From assembly GCA_023128855.1 (NCBI GenBank), contig JAGMDE010000115.1, positions 1 through 5,367 of the forward strand: 5,367 nucleotides of DNA. The letters run 5' to 3'. The stretch comes from Thermoplasmatales archaeon. Lineage in GTDB: Archaea; Thermoplasmatota; E2; DHVEG-1. Under the pieces are notes generated by a model. That model was given only the letters and a program-made list of their open reading frames with translations. It made no database searches and had not been told where the DNA came from. Positions 1-4,709 of the stretch are shown one piece after another (the first letter of the stretch is position 1; each line of letters opens with the position of its first letter). A program made the position numbers and the translations under genes.

Positions 1-656
1 GCAGCATCAATAACAAGCAGTTTTTCATCTGGTTTTGCTGCCTTAAAAATTTCTTTCATTTCATCGATAAGGTCATCTTCAAGTTTATGCCGTCCAGAAG
101 TATCAACAATTATCACATCGCTTGTCTTTTTGAACTTATTTAGTCCATCTTTTACAACCTTAACTGCATTTTTTTCTTTTTTATCACCATAAAACGGAAC
201 CTTAACTTGTTCTGCAATCTGTTTTAACTGTTCATATGCAGCAGGCCTATGAACATCTCCAGCTATAAGTACAGGTCTTAACCCTTTCTTTTTAAAATAT
301 GTAGCAAGTTTTCCCGAGGATGTCGATTTCCCTTGACCGTACAGGCCGACCATCATAATAATCTGTTTTTTAATTGGTAATTCTCTAGAATCTCCAAGAA
401 TATTAACTAATTCATCATACACAATACGTATAGCATGCTCACGGTTACTCATTCCAGCAGGTGGTTTTTCTTGTAAAGCACGTTTTTCAATTTTTTTAGA
501 TAATTCCAATACAAGTTTAACGTTAATATCTGCTTGCAATAGAGCTCGCTGAATGTCTCTTACTACTTCTTTTACTAGTTTTGAATCGACATGAACCGCA
601 TTGGCTATCTTTTTTAAAGTTCCCTTAAGGGAATCACCTAAATCATCTAATACCAT
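1..656 (-). CDS. srp54: Signal recognition particle GTPase SRP54, N-terminal half (runs off window)
   Basis: SRP54 binds 7S RNA and the signal sequence of nascent chains, and with its receptor FtsY uses GTP to deliver ribosomes to the membrane. About 219 codons are visible, from ATG at 656, roughly half of a typical archaeal SRP54 of about 445 residues; the rest of the G domain and the Met-rich M domain lie beyond base 1. The start MVLDDLGDSL is typical for the family. Residues 1-90 form the helical N domain, including ALLQADINV at 38-46. The G domain shows the P-loop GLYGQGKST (104-112), DVHRPAA (134-140) and DTSGRH (185-190), and the visible part ends in VIDA. No Shine-Dalgarno is seen before the ATG, but a TATA box lies about 24 bases upstream, so translation is probably leaderless. 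The CBS gene ends 56 bases upstream on the same strand. Identification is firm. Confidence 0.96.
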   Translation of the reverse strand, partial: MVLDDLGDSLKGTLKKIANAVHVDSKLVKEVVRDIQRALLQADINVKLVLELSKKIEKRALQEKPPAGMSNREHAIRIVYDELVNILGDSRELPIKKQIIMMVGLYGQGKSTSSGKLATYFKKKGLRPVLIAGDVHRPAAYEQLKQIAEQVKVPFYGDKKEKNAVKVVKDGLNKFKKTSDVIIVDTSGRHKLEDDLIDEMKEIFKAAKPDEKLLVIDA

Positions 657-672
657 TTTAACTTGAATCTGG

Positions 673-684
673 AAATATAAAAAG
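673..684 (-). promoter_or_regulatory. TATA box for SRP54
   Basis: On the minus strand the short gap between the CBS stop and the SRP54 ATG reads CTTTTTATATTT, preceded by a GCCCC stretch. Its centre is about 23-24 bases from the ATG, close to the usual archaeal TATA-to-start distance, so the transcript would begin at or very near the ATG. This suggests SRP54 is transcribed from its own promoter as well as any read-through from the CBS gene. Positional inference only. Confidence 0.5.
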
Positions 685-712
685 GGGCATTAAAAGGTAT
701 CGCCTGTTGATT

Positions 713-1240
713 CTACATTTCTTCTTTCAAGATATGTAGCTCTTTATTATCTTCTAATTTTTTATAACCTTTTAATTTGACTAGTAAGTCTCCCCAGTCG
801 TCTATTATTTTTTCTATGCCATTTTTACTACTCGAATAAAAATCTATCAGTTCGTCAATTGCGTCTGAAAAAACATCGATAGTGCGAGACAAATCTGTTT
901 CTGTGACAATTCCTACAATTTCATTATTCAATATTACTGGCAATTTTTTAATATTGCTTTCTTTCATAATTTGTGCTGCTCTTTCTAAAGGAGATAAAGC
1001 ATGTACAGTTATTAAATTTGGAGACATTATATCTTTTATTTTGGTTTTTTTCGGATCTTTGGATTGTAATATTACTTTTTCAATAGCATCTCTCTCAGTT
1101 ACGATTCCAACTGTAATATCCTTATTCATGACAACAAGACTTCCAACCCTTAGTTTACTATACAATTTACATGCGTCATAAACAGTTTTGTTACTGTCAA
1201 CTCTGACGATATCTCTAGTCATAACTTCCTCAACGAGCAT
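713..1240 (-). CDS. Two-CBS-domain protein
   Basis: A 175-residue soluble protein made of a CBS pair (Bateman module) and a short tail. CBS1 covers about residues 3-58, from VMTRDIVRV to GIVTERD (45-51). CBS2 covers about 68-122, from DIMSPNLITV to GIVTETD (110-116). The G-h-h-T-x-x-D motifs are the ones that commonly contact adenosine ribose and phosphate in AMP/ATP/SAM-binding CBS pairs, so a nucleotide-sensing role is likely. The ligand cannot be read from sequence. Residues 123-175 are charged and mostly helical (IDELIDFYSSSKNG, then ILKEEM), with no recognised catalytic domain; it could be a partner-binding tail. The ATG at 1240 is supported by GAGGT at 1249-1253 on the minus strand, 8 bases upstream. 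It is divergent from the metalloprotease remnant and lies just upstream of SRP54; no functional link to SRP54 is implied. Confidence 0.9.
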   Translation of the reverse strand: MLVEEVMTRDIVRVDSNKTVYDACKLYSKLRVGSLVVMNKDITVGIVTERDAIEKVILQSKDPKKTKIKDIMSPNLITVHALSPLERAAQIMKESNIKKLPVILNNEIVGIVTETDLSRTIDVFSDAIDELIDFYSSSKNGIEKIIDDWGDLLVKLKGYKKLEDNKELHILKEEM

Positions 1241-1277
1241 TTATTGCAACCTCACTGAACATGAATCAATTATGTGC

Positions 1278-1289
1278 TAATTATATCTT
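1278..1289 (-). promoter_or_regulatory. Possible TATA box for the CBS gene
   Basis: The minus strand reads AAGATATAATTA here, about 26 bases before the Shine-Dalgarno GAGGT (1249-1253). The implied transcript would have a leader of about 15-20 bases carrying the ribosome-binding site, the same arrangement as for the winged-helix gene at the right end. The whole spacer is AT-rich and a second candidate (AATTATACC) lies just upstream, so the exact box is uncertain. Confidence 0.33.
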
Positions 1290-1470
1290 ATGGTATAATT
1301 TTTTACCTTGTAAAACTCTTTTCTTCTTAATTATTAAAATCGGTTAATAGATTTGTCTAAAACTTCCAAAAGTTATTTACGCGTAATATCGACTAACTGC
1401 CGTTTTAATATCACAAAGAAATTTAATAAATAAATACTGTAATATAAGATTTGAAGATTACAAATAGTGA

Positions 1471-1928
1471 TCGGCAATATGTTTTTATGCTGATTTAAAG
1501 GGGGCAAAGAGTAATATGCCTGGTTTTGCCTTCTGGGGTGGAGACGAAGATTACCCATATTATGACAGTTTTCTTATTTCTACATCGTATATGGATGAAA
1601 AAATTGATCTGTTTAAAATTGCAGTAGCAATTTATGCGCATAGTAAAAGAATGGACAGAGCGTATAGACGAGCCAGTGTATATATGCTGGAACTATGATG
1701 CATGAGTCTGGACATATCCTTGGAATTTATAGAGAAAATACACCTGGTTGTGATAATCGTGATACATATCTACCAAAAATGTTTGGTTGGTGGAAATACG
1801 CCAATTATAAGGGTTGTATGAATTATCGTTATGCTATTCAGATTATTGATTATTCTGATGGTTCTCATGGTAAAAATGATTTTGACGATTGGGATAGAAT
1901 AAATTTAAGAAGATTTCAAGGTGGATAA
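1471..1928 (+). pseudogene. Broken metzincin-like zinc metalloprotease
   Basis: Remnant of a secreted-type zinc peptidase split over two frames. The first part, open from 1471, includes FYADLKG and MPGFAFWGGDEDYPYYDSF (first ATG 1516), and reads to a TGA at 1696-1698. The second part, in another frame, continues it as YAGTMMHESGHILGI. Dropping two bases from the TATATAT run at 1679-1685 joins them as RRASVY-AGTMMHESGH. After the HExxH site (1701-1715) come NTPGCDN, the Met-turn-like GCMNY (1812-1826) and DYSDGSHGKNDFDDW, then a TAA. In metzincins the motif is HExxHxxGxxH; here the eleventh position is Arg (AGA, 1731-1733), so the third ligand is missing. Upstream, 1387-1464 is open in the same frame as the first part but is followed by TAG-TGA (1465-1470), and 1466-1486 reads SDRQYVF in a shifted frame. 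No signal peptide is recognisable. Sequencing error could explain the indel but not the Arg. Confidence 0.72.
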
Positions 1929-1946
1929 TTAATAAATTCCAAAAGC

Positions 1947-1953
1947 TTTAAAA
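1947..1953 (+). promoter_or_regulatory. TATA box for the HD-like gene
   Basis: TTTAAAA lies about 31 bases before the ATG at 1981, preceded by purine-rich AAAAGC that could act as a BRE. No Shine-Dalgarno precedes the ATG (the 20 bases upstream are A/T-rich with no GGAGG-like run), so a leaderless or near-leaderless transcript is likely. Confidence 0.42.
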
Positions 1954-1980
1954 CATTTTGACAATTTACAAAGATTCAAA

Positions 1981-2535
1981 ATGATTAATAGAGATGAAGC
2001 TTTTATACTTATTAAAAAATATCTTAAAGACGAAGATAATATTAAATATTCACTAGCGGTAGAAGCTATATTAAGAGAATTAGCTAACATACTTGAAAGA
2101 AATGAAGAAATTTGGGGTTTAGTAGGATTGCTTCATAACCTTGATTATGAATATACAAGCAGTGATCCAGAAAAACGCGGAACTCTCTCGGCTCAGCTTT
2201 TAGAAGATTTACTTCCAGAGCGTGCTGTAAATGCAATAAAGGCAAATAACTATACTCATACCGATTATATTCCAACAACATCATTAGATAAATCCTTAAT
2301 CGCTGTTGATGCTACAGCAAGATTAATTGTTGCAGCAATACATACAACGGCATCAAAAAAATTAACTGATTTAGATCATGAGAGACTAATGAATAAGTTC
2401 CTTGACTCGTCCTTTGCCTCCCGAATCAATAGAAATAAAATTCAGCTTTGCAATGATATTGGTATAGACCTAGAAACTTTTCTTAAGCTTTCTCTAGATA
2501 TATTAAAGGAAAAATCAGAGGAGTTAAACCTCTAG
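1981..2535 (+). CDS. HD-superfamily protein with degenerate metal-binding residues
   Basis: A 184-residue, all-helical protein that aligns along its length with the predicted HD-superfamily hydrolases of the COG2316 type, recognised from the pattern SLAVEAILREL, WGLVGLLHNLDYE, DPEKRG, SLIAVDATARLIVAAI, and the tail FASRINRNKIQLCNDIGI. The family normally has KHSLAVEA, GLLHDLDYE, PEKHG and an AHN motif, whose His and Asp residues bind the metal. Here they are Tyr23 (TAT), His52-Asn53 (CAT AAC), Arg66 (CGC) and Asn89 (AAT); the later Asp110 is kept. Each change is one base from the expected codon, yet the frame is intact and the core packing residues are preserved. I infer that it is catalytically dead or binds something else, and may be a protein-binding or regulatory relic. 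The family consensus is from memory. It lies 34 bases upstream of aIF1A on the same strand and could be co-transcribed. Confidence 0.85.
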   Translation: MINRDEAFILIKKYLKDEDNIKYSLAVEAILRELANILERNEEIWGLVGLLHNLDYEYTSSDPEKRGTLSAQLLEDLLPERAVNAIKANNYTHTDYIPTTSLDKSLIAVDATARLIVAAIHTTASKKLTDLDHERLMNKFLDSSFASRINRNKIQLCNDIGIDLETFLKLSLDILKEKSEELNL

Positions 2536-2536
2536 C

Positions 2537-2545
2537 TTTATTTTT
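2537..2545 (+). promoter_or_regulatory. TATA box for the aIF1A-RIO1-Dim2 operon
   Basis: TTTATTTTT begins two bases after the HD-gene stop, and its centre is about 29 bases before the aIF1A ATG at 2570. No Shine-Dalgarno lies before that ATG, which fits a leaderless first gene. A second AT-rich stretch (GTTTAATAAC, 2553-2562) is too close to serve this start. Confidence 0.4.
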
Positions 2546-2569
2546 GGTAAAAGTTTAATAACTTTCTTG

Positions 2570-2911
2570 ATGTATAGGGTAGGTGTGTACGAAAAGAGAC
2601 CTGAAGACGAACAAGAAGAATATATTCGACTAAAGTTACCAAATAAAAATAAAAATGAAATGTTTGCTATAGCTGATAGACTCATGGGTGGATCAAGGAT
2701 AAATGTTGTATGTGCAGATGGAAAGTCAAGGATGGGTCGTATACCTGGTAGAATGAAAAGGAGACAACGAGTAAGAGCAGGTGATCTTGTAATCATTAAA
2801 CCTTGGGATATACAAAATGAAAAAGCAGATATAATTTTTAGATATAGAAGAACTCAAGCAATTGTTTTAAGTAGAAGAAAATTACTACCAGAGGAAATTG
2901 ATGTCTTCTGA
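2570..2911 (+). CDS. eif1a: Translation initiation factor aIF1A
   Basis: A 113-residue archaeal homologue of eIF1A/IF1. It binds the ribosomal A site of the small subunit and helps initiator tRNA and start-codon selection. The OB-fold (S1-like) core is clear: EEYIRLKLPNKNKNEMFAIA, then VVCADGKSRMGRIPGRMKRR, then VRAGDLVIIKPW and KADIIFRYRRTQA. These are the diagnostic family blocks, and the length is normal. The C-terminal tail is short. ATG 2570 is preferred over the TTG directly before it, because the ATG alone gives a standard TATA distance. The last 11 bases overlap the start of the RIO1 gene, so the two are one transcript. Identification is firm; the exact start could be off by one codon. 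Confidence 0.95.
   Translation: MYRVGVYEKRPEDEQEEYIRLKLPNKNKNEMFAIADRLMGGSRINVVCADGKSRMGRIPGRMKRRQRVRAGDLVIIKPWDIQNEKADIIFRYRRTQAIVLSRRKLLPEEIDVF
2891..2894 (+). promoter_or_regulatory. Shine-Dalgarno site for RIO1
   Basis: GAGG sits inside the 3' end of the aIF1A gene, 6 bases before ATG 2901 and only 3 bases before the alternative TTG 2898. The spacing chooses the ATG as the RIO1 start. Confidence 0.6.
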
Positions 2912-3680
2912 TAAATTTTTAGATAAAAAGGAGCTTAAAAGACTTGACCAAGAACTACAAAAAATGATTGGTAGAGTAGGTACCGATAGAAAAACACAGG
3001 ATGAGGTTTTTGATAAGTCAACCCTTCTTGCTTTGGAAAAATTAATTTCAGATAGAGTAATTGATATTCTAGATTTTCCTATTTCTACAGGAAAAGAAGG
3101 GAATGTTTTTAGAGGTGTAACACCAGATAAAAAACTTGTTGCAGTAAAGATTTATAGAACTAATACTGCAACATTTAAGCATATTTCAGAGTATATAATA
3201 GGTGATCCGCGGTTTAATTCTATTGGTAAATCAAAACGAGCTTTAATCTTTGCTTGGACAAAAAAGGAATTTAAAAACCTTGAAAGATTAGCCAGAATTA
3301 ATGTTAAAGCTCCAAAGCCAATTATTTTTATAAAGAATGTGTTAGTTATGGAGTATATTGGAGATTCTGAAAGACCGGCTCCTCTTATGAAAGATGTTAA
3401 ATTGAAAAACCCTAAGGAAATATTTGAAACACTTATTGATTACGTTTCAAAAATGTATAAAAAAGCGGATCTGGTACATAGTGATATTAGTGCATTTAAT
3501 ATTCTGATGTTTGAAGATAAGCCTTATGTGATAGATCTGGGGCAAGGGGTTTTAATCGGGCATCCTAATGCACTTGGTTACTTAAAAAGAGATATTCATA
3601 ACTTAGTAAGTTACTTTAATAAGTTTGGAATACGGGCTGATGAGAACAAGATATTTGATAAGATTACCAAGAAAAAGTGA
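2901..3680 (+). CDS. rio1: RIO1-family serine kinase / ATPase
   Basis: A 259-residue atypical kinase of the RIO1 type, which in archaea and eukaryotes acts late in small-subunit assembly. Residues 1-50 form the RIO-specific N-terminal helical part. The ATP loop is STGKEGNVF (62-70); the ATP-binding Lys is K83 in VAVKIYR; the flexible-loop region follows with FKHISEYIIGDPRF. VMEYIGD (149-155) is the hinge. The catalytic loop is LVHSDISAFNIL (191-202) with Asp195 and Asn200, and the metal-binding Asp is D212 in VIDLGQGV. The loop differs from the common RIO1 form H-G/A-D-L-S-E-Y-N by Ser194, Ala198 and Phe199, but the core Asp and Asn remain, so the enzyme should be active. Length matches archaeal RIO1. 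It overlaps aIF1A by 11 bases and ends 5 bases before the Dim2 ATG. Firm call. Confidence 0.95.
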   Translation: MSSDKFLDKKELKRLDQELQKMIGRVGTDRKTQDEVFDKSTLLALEKLISDRVIDILDFPISTGKEGNVFRGVTPDKKLVAVKIYRTNTATFKHISEYIIGDPRFNSIGKSKRALIFAWTKKEFKNLERLARINVKAPKPIIFIKNVLVMEYIGDSERPAPLMKDVKLKNPKEIFETLIDYVSKMYKKADLVHSDISAFNILMFEDKPYVIDLGQGVLIGHPNALGYLKRDIHNLVSYFNKFGIRADENKIFDKITKKK

Positions 3681-3681
3681 T
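3677..3681 (+). promoter_or_regulatory. GTGAT ribosome-binding site for the KH gene
   Basis: GTGAT, complementary to the ATCAC part of the archaeal 16S rRNA 3' end, overlaps the RIO1 stop codon and lies 4 bases before ATG 3686. It makes the ATG a better start than the overlapping GTG 3677. A similar GGTGAT precedes the small minus-strand frame at 4487. Confidence 0.45.
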
Positions 3682-3685
3682 AGAT

Positions 3686-4228
3686 ATGAAATATCTAAAA
3701 ATCCCATTGGATCGGGTTGGCGTTTTAATCGGTCGTAACGGTGAAACAAAAAGGGATATTGAAGAAAAAACAGGATTGACAATCGACATTGACTCAAAAG
3801 AGGGAGAAGTTGTCATTGATGATCATGAAGCTGCTGATCCTTTAATGGTAATCAAAATAGAAAATATCATTAAGGCTATCGGTAAAGGTTTTTCTCCTGC
3901 TAAAGCTTTTATTTTATTAAAAGATGATTCAGATTTTTTTACATTTGATCTTCATGATTACGTTGGTAAAAAAGAAACGCATGTTAGGCGACTTAAAAGT
4001 AGAGTTATCGGTAAAGAAGGTAAAACTAAACATGTTTTAGAGGAACTTACAGATGCAAAAATATCGGTTTATGGTCATACAGTATCTGTAGTATCTGATA
4101 TTGTTAGAATGAATATTCTTAAGAAATCAATTGATATGCTTCTAACCGGTAGTAAACAAGCTGCAGTATACAAATTTGTAGAACTCCAGATGAAAGAATT
4201 ACGACGTTCAGAGCGTTATGGTTTTTAA
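3686..4228 (+). CDS. dim2: Dim2/Pno1-like double KH-domain RNA-binding protein
   Basis: A 180-residue protein with two KH domains, the archaeal counterpart of Dim2/Pno1, which binds near the 3' end of small-subunit rRNA during its maturation and in archaea has been linked to aIF2-alpha. KH1 (1-68) begins MKYLKIPLDRVGVLIGRNG with the GxxG loop G16-R-N-G19, followed by ETKRDIEEKTG. KH2 (about 85-160) has RVIGKEGKTK with GxxG at 109-112. The C-terminus LQMKELRRSERYGF is basic, and RRSERYG resembles the family tail. Starting at ATG 3686 matches the usual N-terminus (M-x-[YF]-[VL]-K-I-P); a GTG at 3677 would add only three residues. It is the third gene of the aIF1A-RIO1-Dim2 operon, so initiation and 16S rRNA maturation factors would be made together. 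A T-rich stretch follows the stop. Confidence 0.93.
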   Translation: MKYLKIPLDRVGVLIGRNGETKRDIEEKTGLTIDIDSKEGEVVIDDHEAADPLMVIKIENIIKAIGKGFSPAKAFILLKDDSDFFTFDLHDYVGKKETHVRRLKSRVIGKEGKTKHVLEELTDAKISVYGHTVSVVSDIVRMNILKKSIDMLLTGSKQAAVYKFVELQMKELRRSERYGF

Positions 4229-4234
4229 GGGTAA

Positions 4235-4244
4235 TTTTTTAATA
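4235..4244 (+). promoter_or_regulatory. T-rich element: end of Dim2 transcript and TATA box of tRNA-Asn
   Basis: TTTTTTAATA starts 6 bases after the dim2 stop and is centred about 39 bases before the tRNA 5' end. As an archaeal terminator, a T-run of this kind could end the operon; as a TATA box it would start the tRNA with a leader of about 12 bases. Both readings are inferred from position, and it is the only such element in the 50-base gap. Confidence 0.4.
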
Positions 4245-4278
4245 CGAGATTCTATTCTGTGTGCTGATTGTTTGTTTT

Positions 4279-4374
4279 GCCGCCTTAGCTCAGTTGGTGG
4301 AGCACTCGGCTGTTAAAGGAGTATATTCTCTTGCTGCTACCGAGCGGTCACCGGTTCGAGTCCGGTAGGCGGCG
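4279..4374 (+). tRNA. trnN: tRNA-Asn(GUU) with a 23-nt intron
   Basis: Complete cloverleaf: acceptor GCCGCCT (4279-4285) with AGGCGGC (4367-4373), seven perfect pairs; D stem GCTC/GAGC (4288-4291, 4300-4303); anticodon stem CTCGG (4305-4309) with CCGAG (4340-4344); T stem ACCGG/CCGGT (4350-4354, 4362-4366) with loop TTCGAGT. Discriminator base G (4374) and anticodon GTT (4312-4314) fit archaeal tRNA-Asn. CCA is not encoded. Removing the intron leaves 73 nt. It decodes AAC and AAU and follows the Dim2 operon on the same strand, with a likely separate promoter. Confidence 0.97.
4316..4338 (+). other. tRNA intron with bulge-helix-bulge, position 37/38
   Basis: A 23-nt intron sits after A37 and before A38, the canonical archaeal site for the tRNA splicing endonuclease. 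The fold places U36, A37 and the first intron A in the 5' bulge; intron AGGAG pairs with CUCUU around a UAUAUU loop; nucleotides C32-U35 face intron GCUG; and C, U and A38 form the 3' bulge. The central helix has C-G, a U33-U mismatch, G-C and a U-G pair. Coordinates are exact if the site is 37/38, and the two bulges then come out at three bases each. Confidence 0.88.
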
Positions 4375-4381
4375 TACATTT

Positions 4382-4408
4382 CTCTCGAAGGGATTTCAGT
4401 CGAAAGAG
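4382..4408. terminator. Hairpin between tRNA-Asn and the converging minus-strand genes
   Basis: CTCTCGA (4382-4388) pairs with TCGAAAGAG (4400-4408): seven pairs with a two-A bulge and an 11-base loop. It lies just past the tRNA 3' end, followed by pyrimidine-rich CCTTTCTTT on the plus strand, and just downstream of the small minus-strand frame ending at 4416. A two-way transcription end or a tRNA 3' processing signal are both possible. Archaea do not usually need hairpins for termination, so support is weak. Confidence 0.3.
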
Positions 4409-4415
4409 CCTTTCT

Positions 4416-4487
4416 TTAGCGTCTTTTGAATTTATTGTATTCTCTTTGTTTACGTCCTTTATCGTCCTTCTTTTTTTTGTCATCCAT
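4416..4487 (-). CDS. Possible 23-residue Lys/Arg-rich miniprotein
   Basis: A short frame: MDDKKKKDDKGRKQREYNKF, then KRR and TAA. More than half the residues are Lys or Arg, with Asp pairs near the front, so the product would be a small basic, probably disordered or nucleic-acid-binding peptide. No function is recognised. Support for translation is GGTGAT three bases before the ATG (minus strand, 4491-4496), the same kind of site as for the KH gene. It begins 11 bases after the stop of the broken membrane-protein frame and may share its transcript. The A-rich composition of the region could also give such a peptide by chance, so this is tentative. Confidence 0.42.
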   Translation of the reverse strand: MDDKKKKDDKGRKQREYNKFKRR

Positions 4488-4498
4488 TTTATCACCAT

Positions 4499-4699
4499 CT
4501 AAAATCTACTCGCTATCTCTACAAAATGTATTATTATTAAGATAATGGCAGATGATACAAATAAACCAAATCCTCAATTAAAATATGGAGTAAGTCCATC
4601 TATTTCCTCTTTCGTTTCTTTCAATCCTTCCTTTAGATTATCGATAAAAATTTGATATAATTTCCCTTCAGAACATGTCTTATATTTTTTAAATTCTTT
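4499..4699 (-). pseudogene. Decayed small single-span membrane protein
   Basis: One minus-strand frame without a good start reads a charged helix (KEFKKYKTCSEG, then LYQIFIDNLKEGLKETKEEI), then DGLTPYFN, a TGA (4574-4576), and in the same frame GFGLFVSSAIILIIIHFVEI-ASRF and TAG. The second half is a clear membrane span of about 20 residues. The two halves join naturally if the TGA was a sense codon; Trp (TGG) or Arg (CGA) would each need one change. Upstream, one extra A in the run at 4697-4701 would extend it as NRYKKEFKKYK, overlapping the winged-helix C-terminus. No ATG or GTG begins the visible frame. The likely ancestor is a small tail-anchored or coiled-coil membrane protein of unknown family in the winged-helix gene's transcript. 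The opposite-strand frame here looks like its antisense shadow. Confidence 0.42.
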
Positions 4700-4709
4700 T
4701 TATAACGGT

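Noticed and set aside
673..683. AAATATAAAAA read as a plus-strand TATA box
   Set aside because: No plus-strand gene starts downstream; the minus-strand reading fits the SRP54 start.
882..1181. Plus-strand 99-codon frame opposite the CBS gene
   Set aside because: It is antisense to a clear two-CBS-domain protein, starts without a ribosome-binding site and shows no family resemblance.
1373..1558. Minus-strand 61-codon frame in the divergent spacer
   Set aside because: It overlaps the metalloprotease block MPGFAFWGG on the other strand, and its translation has no recognisable pattern or start signal.
2084..2284. Minus-strand frame inside the HD-like gene
   Set aside because: Antisense shadow of a protein whose family pattern is clear along its whole length.
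2524..2796. Minus-strand frame across aIF1A
   Set aside because: Antisense to the conserved OB-fold of aIF1A; no independent evidence.
4574..4576. TGA as a recoded selenocysteine codon
   Set aside because: No SECIS-like hairpin is apparent nearby and the surrounding sequence (PYFN-GFGLF) is not a redox motif; a nonsense mutation is simpler.
4545..4655. Plus-strand 36-codon frame beginning MADDTNKPNPQLKYG
   Set aside because: The Ser/Phe-rich second half is what the antisense of a Lys/Glu-rich helix gives, and the minus strand reads as a charged helix followed by a membrane span, so this is more likely the shadow. No ribosome-binding site.
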